A stretch of DNA of 64,000 nucleotides. Origin: Streptomyces nymphaeiformis. GTDB taxonomy: Bacteria > Actinomycetota > Actinomycetes > Streptomycetales > Streptomycetaceae. Shown here piece after piece: positions 23,278 through 30,138 of this stretch. The stretch lies in contig NZ_JACHJY010000012.1 of NCBI RefSeq assembly GCF_014203895.1, positions 213,283-277,282 of the forward strand, given 5' to 3'. Below the pieces are notes generated by a model. The model was given only the letters and a program-made list of their open reading frames with translations. It searched no databases and was not told where the DNA came from. Positions within the stretch are counted from its first letter, which is position 1. Every line of letters starts with the position of its first letter. A program made the translations under genes and the position numbers.

Positions 23278-23952
23278 TCAGTCGTCCCCGACCGTGATGT
23301 CGAGTTCACTCACCAGGGCGTGAACGAGGTCGGCTTGTTGGGTGTGGTCGATGCGGACCTTGGCCAGGTTCGCAACGCCCCGGATCGTCGACAGGTCGTT
23401 GCCGCGCAAGTCCGTGTCCCGGTAGCGGCCGCCGCCGAACTCCGTGGTCCTCAAGGTGCAGTCGGAGAACACCACGTCGGACAGGTCGCAGTCGCTGAAC
23501 ACGGCCGCGGTGAGGACGCAGCCCGTGAACGCCACGGGCCCGGTGGCGCGCATCCTGTCGAACGTCGCGTAGTCGAACTTGCAGCCCTCGAACAGCACGT
23601 CGTCAAGCACCAGGCCGTCCAGTGCGGCGCCCATGAGCTTGCAGTCGCGGACCACCACACGGGTCAGCTTGCTCTCGCTCCAGCGGACCGACCGGAGATC
23701 GCTGCCGCTGATCTCCACACCGTGCAGATTCAGGGCCTGGAGCTCGACCCGCTGAGATCGGACGTCCGCGATGCGGCCGGCGATCAGCTGGGTGTCGGCC
23801 AGGTCCAGCGAGCGCAGGTCCGCGTCTCGGAAGGAGAAGTCCTGCACGATGCCACGCGCGCTGTCGAGGGTGTCGACGTGGGACAGGTACAAGCCGGGTT
23901 CGTCCAGGTCCGGGGTCGTCACGGTGACGTGCCCGAAGACGCGGGTGGCCAT
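23278..23952 (-). CDS. Pentapeptide-repeat protein, candidate immunity factor
   Basis: A 224-residue protein. From about residue 35 it is built of A(D/N)Lxx-type five-residue repeats (FRDADLRSLDLADTQL, DVLFEGCKFDYATF, VFSDCDLSDVVFSDCTL), which fold into a right-handed square helix. Related proteins (McbG, Qnr, AlbG) mimic DNA and protect gyrase from peptide or quinolone inhibitors. It directly follows the precursor-peptide gene, as immunity genes often do. GGAGC precedes the ATG. A paralogue lies outside the island at 55852-56517 with the same C-terminal layout, so it could also have been recruited from the core genome. Confidence 0.85.
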   Translation of the reverse strand: MATRVFGHVTVTTPDLDEPGLYLSHVDTLDSARGIVQDFSFRDADLRSLDLADTQLIAGRIADVRSQRVELQALNLHGVEISGSDLRSVRWSESKLTRVVVRDCKLMGAALDGLVLDDVLFEGCKFDYATFDRMRATGPVAFTGCVLTAAVFSDCDLSDVVFSDCTLRTTEFGGGRYRDTDLRGNDLSTIRGVANLAKVRIDHTQQADLVHALVSELDITVGDD

Positions 23953-23971
23953 GGTGGTGCTCCGTTCTGTC

Positions 23972-23992
23972 GTGGGGCCGGGGCAGCCCCAC
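23972..23992. terminator. Hairpin after the precursor-peptide gene
   Basis: GTGGGGC and GCCCCAC pair around a 7-nt loop in the 75-bp gap between the precursor gene and the pentapeptide-repeat gene. A leaky terminator here would give more precursor mRNA than downstream mRNA, a common layout in RiPP operons. Functional role inferred. Confidence 0.5.
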
Positions 23993-24027
23993 AGAGTCGG
24001 CTGGGACCGCCCCGGTGCCGGCGTGGG

Positions 24028-24213
24028 CTAGGACTTCTTGCTCCAGTCGTCCCACGTGGGCCGGTTGTCGAACACCGGGGTGGGGTTGTCCCAGGTGGGC
24101 CGGTTGTCGAAGGTGGCCAGAGCCTGCGTCCCGGCGGCCTCCAGGAGGGACCGGAAGCCGTGGGGCGAGTCCATCACGAGGGTGGTGGCGTCAGCGGGCA
24201 TGTTCGCGGACAT
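24028..24213 (-). CDS. RiPP precursor peptide with FDN/WDN motifs (cyclophane/triceptide type)
   Basis: A 61-residue peptide with a leader of about 33 residues (LLEAAGTQALA just before the core) and a core of two 13-residue repeats, FDNRPTWDNPTPV and FDNRPTWDDWSKK. Each repeat carries an aromatic-Asp-Asn/Asp triplet twice: F35-D-N37, W41-D-N43, F48-D-N50 and W54-D-D56. Radical SAM cyclophane synthases link the aromatic ring of such triplets to the beta-carbon of the third residue, so up to four rings are possible. GGAAGGAG lies about 9 nt before the ATG. The gene overlaps the 3' end of the maturase gene by 23 bp. It resembles the actinobacterial multiple-cyclophane (AmcA-like) precursors as I recall them. 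Confidence 0.85.
   Translation of the reverse strand: MSANMPADATTLVMDSPHGFRSLLEAAGTQALATFDNRPTWDNPTPVFDNRPTWDDWSKKS
24049..24111. repeat. Two 24-bp direct repeats inside the precursor gene
   Basis: Positions 24049-24072 and 24088-24111 are identical except for one base. The 39-bp offset equals 13 codons, so the repeat duplicates one core unit of the peptide in frame. Confidence 0.95.
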
Positions 24214-25538
24214 GGCGCGTTACTCCTTCCATCAGGGCGATCTTGGCGGTGGTGCAGTACCGGGTCCTGGTCCCGTCCATCCGGCCGCCGTGCTCGAAGT
24301 ACCGGTTGGCGGGGTGGGCTCCGCCACAGAAGGCGAAGTACGGGCATGTGGCGCGGCAGGCGTCCACGCCCTTCCAGAACTCGGTGATCCAGGGGGTGCG
24401 TTCCTCGGCCTCGGCCACCAGGACGTCGAGACCGGGGCCGAGCACGTTGCCGGTGGTGAAGTCGCCGAACCGGTCGTCGGTGAACCCCGCCAGTTCGGGG
24501 GAGAGCATGACCACGCCCGCCGTCGTACGCGACGGTGGGCAGCGGGTCCCACGGGGCGGAGGCCGGGAAGGGCCCCGTGACCTGGCCCTGGAGGACCGCG
24601 CCGGCGAAGTTCAGTACGCGCTGGATCTCCCGGAGGCGTACGACCGGGTTGGCCCGCCAGGCATCGGCAAGGGCGGCCCAGAACTCGGCCGCTCGAACGA
24701 TGTCGGGCGCGGGTGCGGAGAGGTTGACACCCTCCTCTTCTTCGACGTTCACGCCGAGAGTGGTGACGCCGAGTTCGGCGAAGAACTCGTAGAACCGGGC
24801 GGCGTCCGCCGGTTCGGGGTCGGAGACGACCGCGATGGCGGAGAACGGAATGCCATGACGGCGCAGACGGTCGACCCCACGCATCGTGACGTGGAATCCG
24901 GGGTGCCCGGCGAGGGTGACACGGCGCGTGTTCATGTCTACGGGGCCGTCGATGCTGACTCCGACGGCTACGTTGCGCTCCGACAGGAACTCGCACCAGG
25001 CGTCATCGACGAGAGCGGCGTTCGTCTGCATGGAGTGCTTCACGCCCTCGAAGGGCGCCATGAGCGCTGCCAGGTGCTCGCGTCCCGTGGCAAGGGGTTC
25101 ACCTCCGTGCCAGACCACTTCGAATGCCGGGTCGTCGGCCGCCCATACGTTGACCGGCTCGGCCACCGCTCTGGCGACGTCCACCGTCATGAGGTGCTTC
25201 TTCTTCCGCAAGGGCAGGTAGCAGTACGTGCAGTCCATGGGCAGGCACTGCGTCGTCGGCTGCATGACCACCGCACGGGGGACGGCCGCGAGCCGCTGGA
25301 GCCGGCGCGAGGGCACGGTGCTGCTCTCGATCGGCCGGACAGCCTGGATGTTGGCAACGGCCGTCGACCACACCACACCGGACGCCGGACGGATGTGAGC
25401 GACGCGGACCACACGTCCGTCGCCATGCGTCTCGTGCGTGACCGCCATGAGCTCGCCCTCACCCCGGGAGGCGATGTCCCGTACCCGGTGCCCGAGCAGC
25501 TCATGTCGCTCGTACCCGGCGTGGTCGACGGCGTTCAC
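24191..25538 (-). CDS. Radical SAM/SPASM peptide maturase, apparent +1 frameshift
   Basis: A predicted 448-residue maturase if one base is skipped. An N-terminal domain (about residues 8-68, ERHELLGHRVRDIA to RVAHIRPASGVVWSTA) precedes the radical SAM core. Its iron-sulfur motif is CLPMDCTYC, that is CX4CX2C (Cys98, 103, 106), one residue longer than the usual CX3CX2C. The SPASM/twitch end shows CRATCPYFAFCGGAHPANRYF and TRYC. Reading stays in one frame to TVAYDGG (about 24519) and resumes in another frame at VVMLSPELAG (24514). A single extra G in the minus-strand GGG run (24516-24518) explains this. It may be a real mutation, a sequencing error or a slippery site. The GTG at 25538 has AGGAGG 9 nt upstream and overlaps the previous stop (GTGA). 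Confidence 0.85.
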
Positions 25539-25714
25539 GCCTCGTCCTCCTGGTCGGGCTGCTCGGCGGCGAAGCGGCGCATGAACCGCTCCCAGCCACC
25601 GGCCGCTCGTACCCGCAGGGCCCGGCTCGGCGCACCCGGCCGGACCTCCTGCGGGGTGTGGGTGCGGCCGCCGCCGGTGCCGGGACTCCAGCGAGGCGGT
25701 TCGAGTGCTGTCAC
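25535..25714 (-). CDS. Small protein at the head of the peptide operon
   Basis: A 59-residue basic protein (PPRWSPGTGGGRTHTP at the N-terminus, WERFMRRFAAEQPDQEDEA at the C-terminus). It has no recognisable family, signal or cysteine. The GTG start at 25714 has AGAGGAG 7 nt upstream, the strongest ribosome-binding site in the operon. Its TGA overlaps the maturase GTG, so the two are translationally coupled. It could be a second substrate, a chaperone for the maturase or a regulator; nothing in the sequence decides. Confidence 0.6.
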   Translation of the reverse strand: MTALEPPRWSPGTGGGRTHTPQEVRPGAPSRALRVRAAGGWERFMRRFAAEQPDQEDEA

Positions 25715-25890
25715 ACAATTGCTCCTCTCTGTGAGAAGCCGCCTGAAGGGCTCTTCGCCCCACGAGCGACGTGTGACCAGTGAACGACGATCCGTTACCG
25801 TCTCCCAGAGCAGACCCCGCGCAATGCCCGGGCGTTTTCCAGGCGTCGGTGCGTGCGCGCAGGGAAAGGTGCTCCCATGAGGGGATGCCA

Positions 25891-27147
25891 ATGTCATTGA
25901 GGCGTAGGCGCCTTGCTGAACGGCGTGTGGCGCGGGGCTACTCTCAGGAGGAATTCGCAGAAGCGCTCACGGTGGCCGCGTCCACCGTGGTCCGTTGGGA
26001 AAGCGGCCGTGCCACCCCACAGCCGCACCAACGACTCAAGATCGCAACGCTGTTGGGAGTGACCCTCCCCGAGCTGGCAGCCCTCCTCTCCGAAGAACAG
26101 CCGGCGGAGACCGCTGCGCTTCCCGACACCCCGCCCCTCTTCCATGGTGATGATGACGACATGAAGCGCCGCAACGTCCTGGGCCTGCTCGCCGTCACGG
26201 GCGCACTGGTCGCCCTGCCCGACTCCGACGAAGCCCCCTGCGGGCGCGCGACGGTCGAACTCCTGGAGACGGGGGACGACCTGCACCGCAGCCTGTGGCG
26301 GATCTATGCGCTCTCGGACTCCAAACAGGCCGTCTTCCCTGCTGTTCGCGTACAGCTCGACATCATGACGAAGGGGCTGGCCGAGGCGTGTACGCCGGGG
26401 GACCGGGCACGGCTGTGCCGGATGACGGCCGACCTCTACCAACTCGTCGGCGAGCTGTTCTTCGACGCCAACCGGTACACCGACGCCGCCCAGTGCTACA
26501 CATTGGCCGCCCACGCCGCTCACGCCTGCGGGGACCACGACCTCTGGGCCTGCGCCATGACCCGCCACGCGTACGTCGAGCTGTACGCGCGCCGCGCCTC
26601 CGCCGCCCAGCCTCTGCTCGCGGCAGCTTCCCGGATCGCCCTGCGGGGCGACGGCGCGCTCTCCACTCGCCACTGGGTCGCCGCCGTCCAGGCGCAGGCG
26701 TACGCGGCGGTGGGTGATCTCGACGCATGCAACCGGGCCCTGGACGAAGCCGAGGAGGTGCATGCCCTTGACAGCGCCCACTCCCACAACGGGGGCTGGC
26801 TCCGCTTCGACGGTTCCCGCCTCGCCGAGGAAAGAGGAGCCTGCTACCTCCAACTGGACCGCCCCGACCTCGCGGAGGAAGCTCTCGCAGCAGCCCTCGC
26901 GCAGCCCCTGTCACTTCGCCGCCGCGCCGCCGTCCTGACCGACCTCGCAGTCCTCGGAGCGTACCGGCATGACATCGACCAGGTCGTGCACTACGCGGAG
27001 CAGGTGCTCGGTCTGGCCGACCGCTCGCACTCTGGATTCATCGACAGGAAGCTGGACGGGCTCCGAGGGCGTCTTGCCCCGCTCATGGCCGATGGCCGAG
27101 TCTCGGACCTGGATCACCGAATCGCGGCGCTACCGCGTACCGCATGA
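25891..27147 (+). CDS. XRE-family regulator with a C-terminal TPR-like region
   Basis: A 418-residue regulator. The helix-turn-helix is at residues 5-60 (RLAERRVARGYSQEEFAEALTVAASTVVRWESGRATPQP). A short hydrophobic stretch (NVLGLLAVTGALVAL) follows an acidic linker. The rest is helical repeats like TPRs, which in such proteins bind a peptide or small-molecule signal. The ATG at 25891 is preferred over 25885 because GAGGGG is 6 nt upstream. It is divergent from the peptide operon with 176 bp between starts and is therefore its probable regulator. Streptomyces accessory peptide clusters often carry this kind of gene. Confidence 0.85.
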   Translation: MSLRRRRLAERRVARGYSQEEFAEALTVAASTVVRWESGRATPQPHQRLKIATLLGVTLPELAALLSEEQPAETAALPDTPPLFHGDDDDMKRRNVLGLLAVTGALVALPDSDEAPCGRATVELLETGDDLHRSLWRIYALSDSKQAVFPAVRVQLDIMTKGLAEACTPGDRARLCRMTADLYQLVGELFFDANRYTDAAQCYTLAAHAAHACGDHDLWACAMTRHAYVELYARRASAAQPLLAAASRIALRGDGALSTRHWVAAVQAQAYAAVGDLDACNRALDEAEEVHALDSAHSHNGGWLRFDGSRLAEERGACYLQLDRPDLAEEALAAALAQPLSLRRRAAVLTDLAVLGAYRHDIDQVVHYAEQVLGLADRSHSGFIDRKLDGLRGRLAPLMADGRVSDLDHRIAALPRTA

Positions 27148-27163
27148 CGAGAGGGACACGCGC

Positions 27164-27517
27164 ATGAGTGACGGCCGGATCTTCCGCGAGGCGTGGATCG
27201 CCGGTGTGAACAAGCACTATCCCGGCGAGCCGAAGCCCGGCTACATCACGCCGTGGGACGAGACGCCCGAGTGGGAGCGCCAGGCGGCCGCCGCCGTGTG
27301 CGGGCAGGTGCGCGACTTCATCGGGGTCAGTGGAGGACACGCGGCCCGGCTCACCCGCGAGCAGAAGGGTCGCTTCGTCGCGATCTGCTGGACCGCCCAG
27401 ATGTTCCGGCACTTCGAGGAACCGAAGCCCGGGTACGTCGCCGACTGGGCCGACCTGCCGGCCTGGCAGCGGGAGACGGACGCGGACATCTTCGAACACA
27501 TCGAGCAGACCCGCTGA
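27164..27517 (+). CDS. Hypothetical protein with an internal duplication
   Basis: A 117-residue acidic protein with no family I can name. It contains two copies of a motif: EPKPGYITPWDETPEWERQ (about residues 18-36) and EPKPGYVADWADLPAWQRE (about 86-104). Each is followed by a helix ending in a D-x-hydrophobic pattern (QVRDFI, DIFEHI). The ATG has GAGAGG about 10 nt upstream. It starts 17 bp after the XRE regulator and is probably co-transcribed with it. The paired motif suggests a small two-lobed binding protein. Confidence 0.7.
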   Translation: MSDGRIFREAWIAGVNKHYPGEPKPGYITPWDETPEWERQAAAAVCGQVRDFIGVSGGHAARLTREQKGRFVAICWTAQMFRHFEEPKPGYVADWADLPAWQRETDADIFEHIEQTR

Positions 27518-27610
27518 CGTCCGGAAAGGCGGCGCCCCTGTCCGGACTGATCCCGGCAGGGGCGGATGCGCGAGGTAGACACCGCATACGCGGTCTCCAC
27601 GGCCCGTCGC

Positions 27611-28117
27611 TCACGCGTCGCTGTCATCGCCGCCGTCGATGACGGTCAGTTGGGCGCCCTTCGGTGCGTACGGGTCGGGAGTACCGTCCGGAATGTTCTG
27701 GATGGCCTGGCCCTGGGCTGCGCCGTTGCCGTTGAAGACGAAGTCGGCGCGCAGACGCCAGTTCCGACCGTCGGCGTAGATGAATCCCTGGTCAGCGAGC
27801 TGGCGGAGGGCACGAGACACCGAGGACTGGGACATGCCGACCTGTTCGGCGAACTTCGTCTGGTTCTCGACGATGACCAGGCCATGGTCTTTGCGGTTCT
27901 GGATCGCGCACATCTTGTGGAACAGCTTGAAGGCCGCCGCGCTGAGATCGGCGTCCGCGAGTGCCAGGTGTGCCGCGTATCCCATCGTGGTGAACCCTCC
28001 TCCTCTGAACCAGAGACCGGCTGCAACGGAGACCGACGAATGGACGGTGAGGTCGTTCACCTCGCCCGTCGACCGGTTGACAGTCTCGATCCGGGTTACC
28101 TTTCGGCCCGCACGCAC
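27611..28117 (-). CDS. Winged-helix protein, RepL-like (replication initiator or regulator)
   Basis: A 168-residue protein with a central winged helix: LSAAAFKLFHKM, LVIVENQTKFAEQVGMSQSSVSRALRQLADQGFIYADG, then a beta wing. This order matches plasmid RepL-type initiators and MarR-like proteins from mobile elements. Nearest alternatives are a transcriptional regulator or an excision-control protein. The GTG at 28117 is the first in-frame start; GGGAG lies about 10 nt upstream. The 100-150 bp upstream hold several inverted repeats and GGGTA motifs, as expected if the protein binds there. Confidence 0.7.
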   Translation of the reverse strand: MRAGRKVTRIETVNRSTGEVNDLTVHSSVSVAAGLWFRGGGFTTMGYAAHLALADADLSAAAFKLFHKMCAIQNRKDHGLVIVENQTKFAEQVGMSQSSVSRALRQLADQGFIYADGRNWRLRADFVFNGNGAAQGQAIQNIPDGTPDPYAPKGAQLTVIDGGDDSDA

Positions 28118-28154
28118 AGGTTACTCCCGCAGATGATTGGAAGACGAGCAGGGA

Positions 28155-28271
28155 TGCATCAGTCGATGCACCACTGGAGGGTTTTCATCCAGAATTGGGT
28201 AAACCCTACCCGATCCCATTCAATTCCGGGTAGAGATACCCGGAATTGAATGACCTTTCAGTCATCTACCC
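28155..28271. repeat. Cluster of inverted repeats with GGGTA/TACCC motifs (possible origin or operator)
   Basis: A less GC-rich tract upstream of the RepL-like gene. It contains TGCATC-N4-GATGCA (28155-28170), GGGTA-N5-TACCC (28197-28211), a perfect 16-bp inverted repeat with a 4-nt loop (28217-28252), TGAC-N6-GTCA (28251-28264) and a further TACCC (28267-28271). GGGTA or its complement occurs five times. This is the density expected of iterons, an operator array or a single-strand origin. No AT-rich melting zone long enough to settle the point is visible. Confidence 0.7.
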
Positions 28272-28272
28272 A

Positions 28273-28589
28273 GCTCAGAGGCCTGCCGCTGCCGCTCCGT
28301 CTTAAGTAGGTAAGCGCACCCGCCGTACGGGAGCCCCTGCGGTACTCGCTGCGCTCCGTTCCTCGGCGGTGCCCCACCCTCGCCCCGGGCATCCACCGGC
28401 CGCCATGGGCCGAGACCGTGGCATCAAGGGGAGGCGTGGCCGGGGTCGGTGGGTGGTTGCCGTGGCACACGTGGCGGGTGCCCGTTCGGCTTTCCCGCCG
28501 TCTGGGCCGGCTTTCGTGGGTCGAGGTCACGACAGGGCGCCTCCGTGGCTCTGCCAATCGATCGAGCGTGCTCCTCCCGAGCGCCGCCC
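28273..28589. other. Non-coding stretch at the right side of the island
   Basis: 317 bp with no credible gene. The frames present are Arg/Gly-rich and lack a start with a ribosome-binding site. No tRNA or integrase attachment core is recognisable. Confidence 0.5.
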
Positions 28590-29165
28590 CTACGCGTCCG
28601 GGAACCAGTCGCGCCCCTGGGCCCAGTGGGCGGCCCAACCCGCGAAACCGGGAGTGCCCGGCATCAGCGCGTCGGGCGACTCGGGGCCGAAGGGCATCGC
28701 GCCCTCGCCGGCGATCTGCCAGACGTGGCCGCGCTGCGGGCCGGTGACGATCAGGTGCCAGTACATGCCGCAGCCGTCGGTGCCGAGGAGCAGCGAGCCG
28801 TGGTCGAACACGGGGGCGGTCCGGGCCTCGAAGGCGGCCTCGTCCTCGTCCGCCTCCTCGTCCTCCTCCCACAGCCATGCCGCCGTGAGCGGGAAGGGCT
28901 CGGCGAGCAGGCGTTCGGGGCGGCCCGCGCCCCAGTCCGAGGGCGTCTCCGCGAGCGGCAGCAGTCCGTAGTACGGCGGCCCCTCGGGCAGTCCGTCGCA
29001 GACCTCCGCCACGAACGTCCGGTACGGCTCCGGAAGTTCGACGCCGTGCTCCGCCTCGAACGCCCGCACCGCCTCCCAGCCCGCAGGCGGCGCCGCGTCG
29101 GGGCGGGACGCGAAGATCTCGCGCAGGGCGGCCAGCTCGGCCGGGTCACAGGCTTCCGTGTTCAT
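28590..29165 (-). CDS. SMI1/KNR4-family protein
   Basis: A 191-residue SUKH-fold protein: WEAVRAFEAEHGVELPEPYRTFVAEVCDGLPEGPPYYGLLPL, then DHGSLLLGTDGCGMYWHLIVTGPQRGHVWQI. Proteins of this fold include immunity proteins against contact-dependent toxins and many stand-alone proteins of unknown role. The ATG giving MNTEACD (29165) is used; an in-frame ATG four codons upstream (29177) is the alternative, and neither has a clear ribosome-binding site. No toxin gene is adjacent. It is divergent from the nucleotidyltransferase gene. Confidence 0.85.
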   Translation of the reverse strand: MNTEACDPAELAALREIFASRPDAAPPAGWEAVRAFEAEHGVELPEPYRTFVAEVCDGLPEGPPYYGLLPLAETPSDWGAGRPERLLAEPFPLTAAWLWEEDEEADEDEAAFEARTAPVFDHGSLLLGTDGCGMYWHLIVTGPQRGHVWQIAGEGAMPFGPESPDALMPGTPGFAGWAAHWAQGRDWFPDA

Positions 29166-29237
29166 GCCGGGCATCATGCAACACCCGACGGAGAAATCTG
29201 TCGCCGCTGGTCAAAGGCCCGTGAAACGCTGGCGGAC

Positions 29238-29984
29238 ATGCATCCCGATCCGATCGATCTTGCCCGGCGTCTCGTACAGGACCGCTTTCCCGACGCCCTC
29301 GCCGTGGTCCTGGCCGGTTCCACCGCCGCAGGACGCGCGACCGCCAGTAGCGACCTGGACATCGCGGTGCTCATCGGGGACGGCGGCGAGACCGGTCGGG
29401 AGACGGTCCGGGTCGAGGGGCGCCTCGTGGAGCTCTTCGTCCACACCCGTGCCGGTCTCGCGGAGCTCTTCGCCGCGGACGTCGCCGCGCGCCGCGGGGT
29501 GCTGCAGAGCATGTACGCCACCAGCCTCGTCCTGGTCGACACCGACGGGGAGGCCGGGCGGGCCCGGGACCTGGCCGAGGCCGACCTCCGCAGCGGTCCG
29601 CCGGCGCTGGAGCCCGAGATCGTCGAGACCAAGAGGTACGGCCTGACCGACGCTCTGGACGACCTGGCCGACGCGGACGACCCCTTCGAGCGCCTCGCGG
29701 TGGCCGGGGTCGTCCTCGACGCCGCCGCCGACCTGCTCCTCGACCACCACCGCGCCTGGTCGGGCAGCGGCAAGTGGCTGCCCAGGAGGCTCGTCGAGGC
29801 CGACGCGGAGCGCGGCGGAGCCCTTCTCCAGGGCCACCGCCACCTGTGCGAGACGGGTGACCCGGCGCCGCTGGCCGACGCGGCCCTCCGCGTCCTCGGC
29901 CTCGTCGGCGGACCGCTCCGCGAGGGCTACCGCAGGACCTGGCGGGGTGTCATCGACTCCGTCGCCGCAGGCGCCGGGCGCTGA
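29238..29984 (+). CDS. Nucleotidyltransferase-domain protein (minimal NTase type)
   Basis: A 248-residue protein with an N-terminal Pol-beta-type nucleotidyltransferase fold: VVLAGSTAAGRATASSDLDIAVL gives the GS...DxD metal site (about residues 26-44), and VELFVH adds the third carboxylate strand. The C-terminal half is helical, like HEPN-type or kanamycin-nucleotidyltransferase C-domains. It may transfer AMP to a small molecule or a protein. The 3' end of this gene is repeated at 20837-20984 (with a deletion) and, for 20 bp, at 30970-30989. It is the intact copy at the right side of the island. Confidence 0.85.
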   Translation: MHPDPIDLARRLVQDRFPDALAVVLAGSTAAGRATASSDLDIAVLIGDGGETGRETVRVEGRLVELFVHTRAGLAELFAADVAARRGVLQSMYATSLVLVDTDGEAGRARDLAEADLRSGPPALEPEIVETKRYGLTDALDDLADADDPFERLAVAGVVLDAAADLLLDHHRAWSGSGKWLPRRLVEADAERGGALLQGHRHLCETGDPAPLADAALRVLGLVGGPLREGYRRTWRGVIDSVAAGAGR

Positions 29985-29985
29985 C

Positions 29986-30090
29986 CGCAGCACACCGAGC
30001 GGCACTGCTCCCGTTCCGGGTCGACCAGGGCGCGCACGACTGAGGGGCCGACCCGATCGCGACTGCTCCCGGGGAACACGTCCGTCAGGA
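29986..30090 (-). pseudogene. Remnant of a GNAT-gene 3' end
   Basis: Just past the nucleotidyltransferase stop, 30000-30035 is nearly identical to the last 35 bp of the GNAT gene at 21902, and weaker similarity continues to about 30090. The rest of the gene is absent. It shows that a GNAT gene once lay convergent to the nucleotidyltransferase gene here. Confidence 0.65.
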
Positions 30091-30138
30091 CGACCGGCGG
30101 TAGGTGTCAGCCGGATGCCCGGTGGCGCGGTGCCAGGT

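Noticed and set aside
24028..24213. Precursor as an FxSxx-COOH or lasso/lanthipeptide precursor
   Set aside because: The C-terminus is WSKKS without FxSxx, there are no Cys or Ser/Thr-rich core and no lanthionine, lasso or ATP-grasp genes. The aromatic-x-Asn triplets with a radical SAM/SPASM gene fit a cyclophane class better.
28258..28878. Minus-strand frame covering the non-coding stretch and part of the SMI1 gene
   Set aside because: Arg/Gly-rich, starts inside the SMI1 gene in another frame, and lacks a start signal.
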